Shown piece after piece: positions 1-6,944 of a stretch of DNA of 46,615 nucleotides. Within the stretch, counting starts at the first letter, position 1; the number at the start of each line of letters is the position of its first letter. A model generated the notes under the pieces. That model saw only the letters and a list, made by a program, of their open reading frames with translations, ran no database searches and was not told the DNA's origin. The DNA is from an uncultured Prevotellamassilia sp. (GTDB taxonomy: Bacteria > Bacteroidota > Bacteroidia > Bacteroidales > Bacteroidaceae): NCBI GenBank assembly GCA_934255485.1, contig CAKQOG010000019.1, positions 1 through 46,615 on the forward strand, read 5' to 3'. A program made the position numbers and the translations under genes.

Positions 1-30
1 CCGTTCTTCATAATTGTGGCGTCTATACAT
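1..30 (-). CDS. IS3-type transposase OrfA, first 10 codons (partial)
   Basis: On the minus strand an ATG at 30-28 opens MYRRHNYEER, continuing past the window edge. Short basic starts with a (R/H)NYEE(R/K) motif followed by a helix-turn-helix are typical of IS3-family OrfA proteins, which bind the element ends. It sits about 45 bases inside the putative element terminus, the expected place. Only ten residues are visible, so the call depends mainly on context. Confidence 0.4.
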   Translation of the reverse strand, partial: MYRRHNYEER

Positions 31-32
31 AA

Positions 33-70
33 TGCACCCCAAAAGTTTTGTGTCTAACTTTTGGGGTGCA
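33..70. repeat. Perfect 15-bp inverted repeat at the IS tip
   Basis: TGCACCCCAAAAGTT at 33-47 is followed after 8 bases by its exact reverse complement at 56-70. Lying between the element end and the transposase start, it could form a hairpin in RNA read in from outside and hide the transposase start. That role is inference from position. Confidence 0.8.
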
Positions 71-123
71 GTTCATTTAGCTGAGAGGGGATTTTTTTGT
101 ATATCAGCTTTTGCTTGAAGTAA

Positions 124-438
124 TTAGAAGTAGAACTCATAAAGGACTTCAAGCAAATTCATTACGCCTTGTTGTATATGAAAGATAATGCATACTATGA
201 GCCTTTGCTTAAACTCTATGCAAAAGTAAATGAGTTAGGCTTTATTCCAGACTATTCAGTGCTTGCAAGTTCTTCGTATACTGCAAATGATGGTTTGATA
301 GTTGATGCGTCGCATATATTTACTGAAAATGCTGAAAAATTTCAAGGATTGATAGATAATGATCTCAATACTTATTGTATAAGTGAAGTAGGTGCAAACT
401 TGCAAGTGGACTTAAAAGCTGCATGCAAGCATATTGCT
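124..438 (+). pseudogene. Fragment of an F5/8 type C (discoidin)-domain protein
   Basis: An open frame runs from just after a stop at 121-123 and reads into a segment that resembles the start of a discoidin (F5/8 type C) domain in Bacteroidales surface proteins: a serine-rich strand, then a short loop with LIDNDLNTYC and a QVDLKAA strand. Upstream it abuts the IS3-like terminus at 75/76; downstream it runs directly into the truncated IS982 transposase near 439. The gene has therefore lost both ends. An ATG at 178 could begin a 101-residue peptide, but this is more likely a relic. The domain assignment is by eye and moderate. Confidence 0.4.
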
Positions 439-1062
439 CTAAAAAAGTGTTTGAGAAATATAGCCCTTGTCTGCATATAGTTTTCCATATGCCTTGTCTG
501 TCAAAGCATTTATAACATCTTCATTACAATCGTCTACATTGGCTCTTGTTAGGTTGAAGTTTATTATCTCACCTTTTTCATTGCATAACAGATGTAATTT
601 GAACCCTATGTACCATTCCATGGTGCTTTTCCCCTGGTAGCAATATCTTTGAAAACTTTCATGCTGAAAAATCGCTTGTTATGTATGATTGGTATACATG
701 TGCTATCAAAAAAACTAATACATGTGCATTTACCAAATAATGCCAGTTTCAAGAACATGGTCATTGCGACAAAACAACTAGACATGACTTCAATAAAATG
801 ATTGTATGAAAATGTCCGAGGAAACATATCTTTCCACAAATTTTATACACATGACAGATAGTTGTGCTTGAATTTGCGGTAAGTGTTAAAATGGAAACAA
901 ATAAGTATAGTGATAACTTCTGCGTCAGACATCATGTGCTTACGACGCCTTTTGCGTGTATTGCTACTACCTGAAAGTGTTATTTAGCCATTTCATTCTC
1001 AAATTCTCTGCAGAAGTCGTCTGCAATACAGAAAATTTCGGTAACTTTATCTTTGTTAATCA
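439..1062 (-). pseudogene. Decayed IS982-family transposase
   Basis: Three fragments line up as one IS982-type DDE transposase. Its start is MINKDKVTEIFCIADDFCRE at 1062. The middle carries the family pattern of MFPRTFSYNHFIEVM, FFDSTCIPI and VFKDIATRGK. The last fragment has WYIGFKLHLLCNEKGEII and ADKGYI. Lesions are visible: a one-base shift in an A-rich run near 980, a TAA in frame near 847, a one-base shift in GGGGAAAA near 625, and loss of the C-terminal third at about 441, where the sequence passes into the discoidin fragment. It is not functional. No terminal repeats could be placed with confidence. Confidence 0.8.
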
Positions 1063-1116
1063 TTAGTAATTTATTTTTTTGTTTCCACTATAAAGTTACT
1101 AATAATCAATGAATTA

Positions 1117-1160
1117 ACAAATAGTGAAAACGAACATATTTGTTCGTTTTCACTATTTGT
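1117..1160. repeat. Perfect 20-bp inverted repeat, possible bidirectional terminator
   Basis: ACAAATAGTGAAAACGAACA (1117-1136) and its exact complement (1141-1160) are separated by four bases. It lies between the start of the IS982 relic and the end of the small gene at 1314, so it may end transcription of that gene, but the T-runs on either side are weak. A role as part of the IS982 end is also possible. Confidence 0.6.
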
Positions 1161-1313
1161 CCTCTACCTTTCTCTATCTTTTCTTTATCTATTTTTTTGG
1201 TAATTCTTATCTTGAACTCGCGTTATAAATTAAATAAAGTATTAGCTATAAATTTAAATGCCGTTTGTATTTTTTAGTGGGTAGTTATAAATGCTGAGTA
1301 GCAAGATGGTGAA

Positions 1314-1538
1314 TTAATAAGAAGGTTTATTGATTTGCCTTAGTTTATCTATTTCTGAGAGTAGGTTGATTTTTTCTTTAGGCAGTTTACCTTCTTTGAT
1401 TATTTTTTGATTGTATTTCCACCAATTAAGTAAGCCTCTGTTTTCAATCTTTTTTTTGTTGGGTAAATGCTTGTTATCTTCTACATACTCCTTTAGTTCC
1501 AAGTATTTTGTGTACCAAATGCTTTCTCTTTTTTTCAT
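1314..1538 (-). CDS. Small helicase-associated-domain protein
   Basis: A 74-residue protein if started at the ATG at 1538 (MKKRESIWYTKY). The frame is open 26 codons further upstream, but that stretch contains the promoter-like TATTTTTG box (1591-1584) and is rejected as coding. The sequence fits one helicase-associated domain (PF03457): W..KY.ELKEYVE, a basic HLPNKKK segment, then LLNWWKYNQK and KEGKLPKEK. In larger proteins this domain occurs as tandem repeats near helicases and probably binds nucleic acid. Here it stands alone with no helicase nearby, so its job is unknown. The gene is AT-rich, like the surrounding mobile-element debris. Confidence 0.65.
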   Translation of the reverse strand: MKKRESIWYTKYLELKEYVEDNKHLPNKKKIENRGLLNWWKYNQKIIKEGKLPKEKINLLSEIDKLRQINKPSY

Positions 1539-1725
1539 AAGTATATGGTTTTGTAGTGTGTTTGTTTTTAAGTAAATCTTAGGCAAAAATATAAATTGGA
1601 TATAAAATAAACGCACAAAGCAAATGATAAATGTTTCCCTAAGAAGAGGTTTGTAGTTTGATATCTCATCTCAAGAAAATATCTTTGTTTTGTGCGTTTA
1701 TAGCTTTGGTTATAATAAGATATTA

Positions 1726-2496
1726 TCAGTATTTTATTTTAGAGTATGCAAATTCTCCGAGTTTCCATGCATATCTTAGGCAGAATAAAAAATGGTTGAA
1801 ATATACGCCATGATGCTTAAGTGATCGTGCAATCTCTTTTTGTACTTTACTACGATTGTTAAGATTGCGTGTTGAAGCCCCCCCCTGTCGCATTGTAACG
1901 AAGTCTTTGTTGATGTATTGCGTTTTGATGCGATGAATGTATAATAAGCGTAAGAGCATATCAAAGTCGCTTGATATTTTGTAGTCGAGATTGTAGTAGC
2001 CGTATTTTTCAAACACTTCTTTGCGTGCATAGAATGTGGGATGAGCTGGTATAAAGCCTAGGTGCATTGTCCATGGACGGAAATAGCGTGATGAATAGTA
2101 ACGTACACATTTGTCGAGCTTTTGGTCGTTTACGTAGTGAATGTCGGCATAGATGGCATCCATATTTCCTTGTGACATAGTTTTAGCAATGGTTGCTACA
2201 ACGTCGTTAGATGAGAAGAAGTCATCAGAGTTAAGTATACCAACAACTTCACCTTTTGCCATGTGTATGCCTTTGTTCATGGCATCGTATATGCCTTTAT
2301 CTTTCTCGCTAATCCATACCATGCGACCATTAAATAGAGGTGCATATTGTTTTATGAGTTCAATGGTGCCATCTGTTGAACCACCATCGATAACAATATA
2401 TTCTATATCCTCATAGTTCTGGTTTAACACGCTATTGAAGGTATCTTGTATGGTATTGACGCTATTATATGCTGCTGTTATAATTGATATTTTCAC
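1726..2496 (-). CDS. Family 2 glycosyltransferase (surface polysaccharide type)
   Basis: A 256-residue cytoplasmic GT-A glycosyltransferase. The N-terminus has the family signature ISIITAAYNS, then YIVIDGGSTDGT and ISEKDKGIYDAMNKG, followed by a GILNSDDFF metal/nucleotide-sugar motif near residues 87-95. Proteins of this type transfer a sugar from a nucleotide sugar to a growing polysaccharide or lipid-linked glycan; donor and acceptor cannot be told from sequence. There is no transmembrane segment. A TAACTTTG promoter box lies upstream at 2563-2556. The coding strand carries eight consecutive G residues (1878-1885, around Q-G-G-A of MRQGGAST, about residue 204), a possible slippage site. No other polysaccharide genes lie beside it in the window. 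Confidence 0.9.
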   Translation of the reverse strand: MKISIITAAYNSVNTIQDTFNSVLNQNYEDIEYIVIDGGSTDGTIELIKQYAPLFNGRMVWISEKDKGIYDAMNKGIHMAKGEVVGILNSDDFFSSNDVVATIAKTMSQGNMDAIYADIHYVNDQKLDKCVRYYSSRYFRPWTMHLGFIPAHPTFYARKEVFEKYGYYNLDYKISSDFDMLLRLLYIHRIKTQYINKDFVTMRQGGASTRNLNNRSKVQKEIARSLKHHGVYFNHFLFCLRYAWKLGEFAYSKIKY

Positions 2497-2555
2497 TATT
2501 ATAGGTTATTTTGCTTCTGTTCTGTGGTCTTAAATGTATATATATTATGCTGAAG

Positions 2556-2563
2556 CAAAGTTA
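2556..2563 (-). promoter_or_regulatory. TAACTTTG -7 promoter box for the glycosyltransferase
   Basis: The minus strand reads TAACTTTG, matching the Bacteroidetes TAnnTTTG element, about 60 bases upstream of the glycosyltransferase start. Confidence 0.6.
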
Positions 2564-2689
2564 CTATGTTTATTTGATTTAAATACTTATTATAGCTTGT
2601 AACTTGCTACAAAGCATGAATTTTGTAAAAAAAAAATTTTTTTCTAAAAAAATATTGGTCAAACATTTGGTAGATTAAAAATAAGTGCC

Positions 2690-2697
2690 TATCTTTG
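2690..2697 (+). promoter_or_regulatory. TATCTTTG -7 box of the tRNA-His promoter
   Basis: TATCTTTG at 2690-2697 with a TTTG -33-type element at 2666-2669, 20 bases upstream. It lies 30 bases before the tRNA 5' end. Confidence 0.75.
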
Positions 2698-2726
2698 CAT
2701 CGCTTTACAAGAAAAGGCAATACGAT

Positions 2727-2801
2727 GGTGCTTATAGTTCAGTTGGTTAGAGCGTCAGATTGTGGTTCTGAATGTCGTGGGTTCGAATCCCACTAAGCAC
2801 C
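2727..2801 (+). tRNA. tRNA-His (anticodon GTG)
   Basis: A full cloverleaf is readable. The acceptor arm GTGCTTA pairs with TAAGCAC at 2794-2800. A D-arm contains AGTTGGTTAGAG. The anticodon stem TCAGA/TCTGA encloses the loop TTGTGGT with GTG. The T-arm is GTGGGTTCGAATCCCAC. The extra G at 2727 can form the G-1:C73 pair special to tRNA-His. The CCA tail is not fully encoded and would be added enzymatically. A strong hairpin follows at 2812-2843. Confidence 0.96.
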
Positions 2802-2811
2802 CAGCTTATTT

Positions 2812-2848
2812 AAAGAGGTTTATCTACAAAGATAAATCTCTTTTTCTT
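2812..2848 (+). terminator. Rho-independent terminator after tRNA-His
   Basis: A 14-bp stem (one G-T pair), 2812-2825 with 2830-2843 around an ACAA loop, is followed directly by a T-rich run. Confidence 0.85.
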
Positions 2849-2959
2849 TTTATGTCTAATTATTAGCATAATTGCATTGTAGTTTGTGCTAAAGTGTTGA
2901 ATAATCATATAGTTACTGAAAAAATGGTATATGCCTATCTATTAGTTACTTTTTTTCTT

Positions 2960-2967
2960 TATCTTTG
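2960..2967 (+). promoter_or_regulatory. TATCTTTG -7 promoter box for the foldase gene
   Basis: TATCTTTG lies 57 bases upstream of the ATG at 3024, within an AT-rich leader; an exact TAnnTTTG match. Confidence 0.7.
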
Positions 2968-3023
2968 CATGTCATAAGTTAACTGTAAATAATAATAAAA
3001 ACAATAATAACTAACAACTTTAA

Positions 3024-5219
3024 ATGGCAGCGTTACAAACTATCAGAAGCAAAGGTGCACTTTTAGTAGGTGTGTTGGGCTTGGCCCTTTTTGCTTTCAT
3101 TGCCGAAGAGTTCTTTCGTTCGTTAGAGACCACCTCTAACATGGATAAGAGCATAGTAGGAAAAGTGTATGGCGAAAAGCTCACCATTCAAGACTTCCAG
3201 AACATGGTGGATGAACAGAGCGAAATAGCCAAATTGCAGATGCAAATGCAAGGTCAGGATGCAAACCTAACAGATGAACAAACTGAGCAAATTCGTGAGC
3301 AAGTTTGGCAACAGTATGTTCAAAAGGCTATGGTTCAGCACGAATGTGACAAACTTGGTCTTTATGTTACTGATGGTGAGGTGCAAGAGGCACTTCGTCA
3401 AGGAACAGCACAAAGTTTACAAATAGTTGCAGGTATCTTCCGCAATCAGCAAACAGGTACATTTGATTTGGCACAGTTGCAAGACTTCTTGAAGAACTAC
3501 AACAAAACCATCTCACAAGCTCAACAAGCACAGAACAGTGAAGCTGTAGAGCAAATCCAAATGATTAAGAAACTTTGGGATTACTCAGAAAAGCAATTGC
3601 GTGATGAGTTGCTCTCTAACAAGTACAATATGCTCTTTGCAATGGGTTTTGTTTCAAACCCTATTGCAGCAAAAGAAAACTTCGACGAGCGCACTATTAT
3701 CAAGAATGCAGAGATTGCAGCTCTTCCTTACTCAACAATCGACGATAAGGATATTAAGGTAACTGATGACGAGCTTAAAGCAGCATACGACGACTTTAAG
3801 GAAAATTTTTATTCACCAGTTGAAACTCGTGACATCAAACTTATTGATGTAAATGTTGTTGCAAGTGCATCGGATCGTGCCGCATTGATGTCTAAGGTAC
3901 AAGGTTTCCAACAACAATTGCAGAGCGGTGCAGATGTTGCAAATGTCGTACGCACATCAAACTCAACAGTGCAATACTCTAACGTAGCATTGAGTAAGCA
4001 AGCTTTCCAGAGTGTTCCTGATGTAGCTGCTGCTCTCGACTCAATGAGTGTAGGTAGCGTTAAGGCAGCATACTACAATGCACAAGACAATACAATCAAC
4101 ACTCTCAAGTTGATTGCCAAAGAAGAGGCTCCCGACTCAATTCTCTATCGTCAGATTGCAGCCACTGCAGCAGATGCCAATGCGCGCAAGGCACAAGCCG
4201 ACTCTATTCTTACAGCTTTGAATAATGGTGCATCGTTTGCAGAGTTAGCTAAAAAGTATGGTCAGCGTTCAGATTCTGTATGGATTTCTTCATCACAATA
4301 TGAGGGCTTTGGCATACCCGAAGAGAATGCTTCATACATCAATCAACTCTATAAGATTGGTGCCAACACAGCACAAGTAATCTCTAACGATCAAGGTGCA
4401 GCCGTTGTGCAAGTGCTTGATCGCAAGAAGATGGAGACAAAGTACAATGTAGCAGTAGTAAAGTGTCCACTTACCTTCTCTAAGAAGACATACGAGGATG
4501 AACTCAGCCGTTTCAATCGTTTCCTTTCGCAGAATAACGACTTGATATCGCTCGAAAAGAATGCTGCAAAGAATGGTTATGTAGTTACCGATCTCCCAGG
4601 ATACACCCCTATGCAAAACCTTATAGCTTCGCGTATTGGCGGTAGCGGTGCAAAAGATTGCGCACGCTGGATCTTCGATGATGCTAAGGCAGGTGAGATT
4701 TCAAAACTCTACGAATGCGGTCGCAATGGTGACCACTTGCTCGTAGTAGGTGTTACTGCAACCAACGATAAGGGTTATTTACCTTGGGACAACAAGCAAG
4801 TAAAAGACTTCCTCACCATTGTTGTAAAGCAACAAAAGAAAGCTGAAAAAGCACTTGCAATGGCCAAGAGTGTTAAGTCTGTAGCCGATATGCAAAAGCT
4901 CAAGGGAGCAGTTGTAGCATCGCTCACCAACCAAGCTATGGCAGGATATCCTATGGTAAATGGTGTGAATGTTCCAGAGCCAAAGCTTGCAGGTGTAATT
5001 GCTAAAACAGCAGTTAACAAAACATCAAGTGTTGTAGCTGGTGCTGGTGCAGCCTACATCTTAAAGGTAACTGCACAAAGCAAGATGAACGACAAATACA
5101 ATGCACAAGCAGAGATGGCACAAGTGGCACAAGCCAATGGCCAACGTGCTTATCAGTCGGTATTCAACTACTTGATGATGCACAAAGCTAAAATGTCAGA
5201 TCGTCGTTACGAGTTCTAA
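3024..5219 (+). CDS. PpiD/SurA-like peptidyl-prolyl isomerase, membrane-anchored
   Basis: A 731-residue periplasmic foldase. The start MAALQTIRSKGALLV precedes one transmembrane anchor at about residues 12-30 (GALLVGVLGLALFAFIAEE), then a long SurA_N-like helical chaperone region rich in Q and K (about 40-230). A parvulin-type rotamase domain follows at about 365-470 (SILYRQIAA... SFAELAKKYGQRSDS... QVLDRKK), then a C-terminal helical part. This matches the usual Bacteroidetes PpiD-like layout, which assists folding of outer-membrane and secreted proteins near the Sec translocon. The gene is transcribed alone: promoter box at 2960 and a strong terminator at 5254-5305. Whether the isomerase domain is catalytically active cannot be judged by eye. 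Confidence 0.9.
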   Translation: MAALQTIRSKGALLVGVLGLALFAFIAEEFFRSLETTSNMDKSIVGKVYGEKLTIQDFQNMVDEQSEIAKLQMQMQGQDANLTDEQTEQIREQVWQQYVQKAMVQHECDKLGLYVTDGEVQEALRQGTAQSLQIVAGIFRNQQTGTFDLAQLQDFLKNYNKTISQAQQAQNSEAVEQIQMIKKLWDYSEKQLRDELLSNKYNMLFAMGFVSNPIAAKENFDERTIIKNAEIAALPYSTIDDKDIKVTDDELKAAYDDFKENFYSPVETRDIKLIDVNVVASASDRAALMSKVQGFQQQLQSGADVANVVRTSNSTVQYSNVALSKQAFQSVPDVAAALDSMSVGSVKAAYYNAQDNTINTLKLIAKEEAPDSILYRQIAATAADANARKAQADSILTALNNGASFAELAKKYGQRSDSVWISSSQYEGFGIPEENASYINQLYKIGANTAQVISNDQGAAVVQVLDRKKMETKYNVAVVKCPLTFSKKTYEDELSRFNRFLSQNNDLISLEKNAAKNGYVVTDLPGYTPMQNLIASRIGGSGAKDCARWIFDDAKAGEISKLYECGRNGDHLLVVGVTATNDKGYLPWDNKQVKDFLTIVVKQQKKAEKALAMAKSVKSVADMQKLKGAVVASLTNQAMAGYPMVNGVNVPEPKLAGVIAKTAVNKTSSVVAGAGAAYILKVTAQSKMNDKYNAQAEMAQVAQANGQRAYQSVFNYLMMHKAKMSDRRYEF

Positions 5220-5253
5220 GATAATCGTAAAAGAACAATTAAAGGGTTAATAT

Positions 5254-5305
5254 AGTCTGCAAAATTCAAAGGACATTGTCCTGTTGAGTTTTGCAGACTT
5301 TTTTT
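5254..5305 (+). terminator. Rho-independent terminator after the foldase gene
   Basis: AGTCTGCAAAA (5254-5264) pairs with TTTTGCAGACT (5289-5299), with an inner AGGACA/TGTCCT stem and a following T-run. Confidence 0.9.
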
Positions 5306-5306
5306 G

Positions 5307-5314
5307 TAATTTTG
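5307..5314 (+). promoter_or_regulatory. TAATTTTG -7 promoter box for the folB fusion gene
   Basis: TAATTTTG directly follows the preceding terminator and lies 97 bases before the chosen ATG. The leader contains an inverted AAGTAGG (5343-5349)/CCTACTT (5372-5378) pair. Confidence 0.6.
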
Positions 5315-5410
5315 CAATTGCATATATTGAAATATACAAACTAAGTAGGCGTTAAAAATTAAATTTAAGTACCTACTTTGTTGTTGTATCAAACACAAAA
5401 ACAAAGCAGA

Positions 5411-6439
5411 ATGGAAAAGATAATAGCCACTCAGCCCGACTACAACAAGCCGTATCCTCAAGTGCGCATTACGCTAAAAGACCTATGTTTTCATGCCTAT
5501 CATGGAGTGTTGAAACAAGAAAATGAGATAGGAGGAGATTATAAACTTACGCTCACGCTCAGCATAGACCAACAAGATGCTCATGATGCACTCTTTGCAA
5601 ACAACCTTGAGGGCACTATCAATTATGCCGAAGTGTTTGCTATTGTAGCAGCCGAGATGCAGCAGCCCTCTCAGCTTTTAGAGCACCTTTGTGCAAGGAT
5701 ATGCCGGCGTTTGATACGCAGTTATAACAAGTTGCAAGAGGCAACGGTCGAAGTCACCAAGTGTTGTCCACCCATACAAGGTTTCCAAGGCGAAGGCATA
5801 AGCGTAAGTTTTTCATTAAAGCGTCAGCTTGTTGCATGGGACTTCGATGGTACCATAGCCGATACACGCCGAGGCATTGTTCGCACCATGACTGAAACGT
5901 TTCGCCAATTGGGTTATCCCATTCCCACCCCTGAAGCCATTTGTCAAACCATTGGTTTACCACTCATCGTAAGCATAGCACAGCTTGCCCGCATTGAAGG
6001 AGATAAACTCAATACAGCCATAACACTATACAAAGATATATTTGAGCAGGTAGGCAATGAAGGTGTAACCCTATTCCCCACCGTGCTCGATAAAATGCGT
6101 CGTCAGCATGAGCAAGGCAAGTTTGTAGCCATTGCCACCAGTCGTGGTCATGAATCGGTAAGCAATTTTTGCAAGCAGTTAGGACTTTCGCCTTATGTAG
6201 ACTATATAGTAGCTGCCGAGGACGTTATGGTTCACAAGCCCAATCCTGCACCAATACACCTTTTGTGCCAAATGGCCAACGTACATCCTGACCAAACCAC
6301 CGTTATAGGCGACACAACGTTTGATATACTCATGGGGCGTAATGCCCATGTTAAGCAAACCATAGGTGTGAGTTGGGGCAACCACTCATGCCAGCAGTTG
6401 ATAAAAGCTGGTGCAACCTATGTAGTTGATGCTTTTTAG
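5411..6439 (+). CDS. folB: Fused dihydroneopterin aldolase - HAD phosphatase
   Basis: A 342-residue two-domain protein. Residues 15-137 are FolB-like: DLCFHAYHGVLKQENEIGG with Glu38 as the likely equivalent of the conserved active-site acid, NYAEV with Tyr72, and VTKCCPPI with the catalytic-type Lys117. FolB cleaves dihydroneopterin to hydroxymethyl-dihydropterin in folate synthesis. After a short KRQL joint, residues 140-342 are a HAD hydrolase of the phosphoglycolate phosphatase type: DFDGT with Asp144/Asp146, IATS with Thr243, Lys276 in VHKPNP, and GDTTFD with Asp301/Asp305. All four HAD motifs are intact. The two domains share one frame with no stop or restart between. The start is the ATG at 5411 (A-rich leader); a TTG 33 bases earlier is unlikely. 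A stand-alone gene with its own promoter and terminator. Confidence 0.85.
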   Translation: MEKIIATQPDYNKPYPQVRITLKDLCFHAYHGVLKQENEIGGDYKLTLTLSIDQQDAHDALFANNLEGTINYAEVFAIVAAEMQQPSQLLEHLCARICRRLIRSYNKLQEATVEVTKCCPPIQGFQGEGISVSFSLKRQLVAWDFDGTIADTRRGIVRTMTETFRQLGYPIPTPEAICQTIGLPLIVSIAQLARIEGDKLNTAITLYKDIFEQVGNEGVTLFPTVLDKMRRQHEQGKFVAIATSRGHESVSNFCKQLGLSPYVDYIVAAEDVMVHKPNPAPIHLLCQMANVHPDQTTVIGDTTFDILMGRNAHVKQTIGVSWGNHSCQQLIKAGATYVVDAF

Positions 6440-6453
6440 TAAGTAGGCACATA

Positions 6454-6515
6454 AAACTTAAGGGTGGTTATAAAAATTTCCGCAACAAAGAATTTTTATA
6501 ACCACCCTTAAGTTT
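6454..6515 (+). terminator. Long perfect hairpin between convergent genes
   Basis: A perfect 25-bp stem pairs 6454-6478 with 6491-6515 around a 12-base loop, with A- and T-rich ends on both sides. It sits between the folB fusion gene and the oppositely oriented regulator and could terminate both. Related AAGTAGG/TCTGCTT sequence flanks it. Confidence 0.8.
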
Positions 6516-6572
6516 AAGTATCTGCTTAAGTTTTCAAGATGTTCATCTTACTATCAAAACATTTTTTACTGC

Positions 6573-6944
6573 TTAATCATGGTGTTTGTGTTTGCCATCG
6601 CAAGCATCATGATGACAAGTAGCATCGCCATAAACAAGTTTGTCTGTAAGAAACAAGTTTATAATATCGTCGGTAGCCAATGTAGGTGCACCTACATACA
6701 CGTTAATATGCAATTCGTCAAGCAGTTTTACGGCACCAGCTCCCAGTCCGCCGCAAATAACGTCGGTCACACCCTGTTCTTGTAAGAAGTGTGGCATAGC
6801 GCCATGTGCATGTTCAAGAGAGGTCAAGATACATTTGTTAGCAATCTGTTTGTTCTCAACGTCGTAGATAGTAACTTGTGGTGCTTTACCAAAGTGTGGG
6901 TAGAGCGTACCGTTAGATGTAGGGATAGCTATTTTCTGTTTCAT
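6573..6944 (-). CDS. NifX/NifB-type cofactor-binding domain, possible independent product
   Basis: An internal ATG at 6944 opens MKQKIAIPTSNGTLYPHFGK, exactly how free-standing NifX-like proteins (PF02579) usually begin, and is preceded by an A-rich TAAACAAACTAAATAT leader typical of starts in this window. The resulting 123-residue protein has the family's PHFG motif, the GA..H/CGGLGAGA glycine turn, and a metal-binding-looking tail with six His and two Cys. Family members bind iron-sulfur or molybdenum-iron cofactors, although most Bacteroidetes carriers do not fix nitrogen. Separate translation is inference; the frame is joined upstream to the broken AraC domain. Confidence 0.4.
   Translation of the reverse strand: MKQKIAIPTSNGTLYPHFGKAPQVTIYDVENKQIANKCILTSLEHAHGAMPHFLQEQGVTDVICGGLGAGAVKLLDELHINVYVGAPTLATDDIINLFLTDKLVYGDATCHHDACDGKHKHHD

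Larger units (their letters stand above)
1..75 (-). mobile_element. End of an IS3-family-like insertion sequence (partial)
   Basis: Read on the minus strand, base 75 begins TGAACTGCACCCCAAAAGTT, a TG-starting terminus of the kind I associate with IS3-family (IS150-like) elements. About 45 bases further in, a reading frame opens that would be OrfA. The element leaves the window at its left edge, so the other end and the target duplication cannot be seen. The tip also folds: TGCACCCCAAAAGTT at 33-47 pairs perfectly with its complement at 56-70. The family call rests on remembered terminus style and on the start of OrfA, not on a database match. Confidence 0.55.

Noticed and set aside
2153..2416. 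87-residue frame opposite the glycosyltransferase
   Set aside because: Shadow of the GT2 coding sequence.
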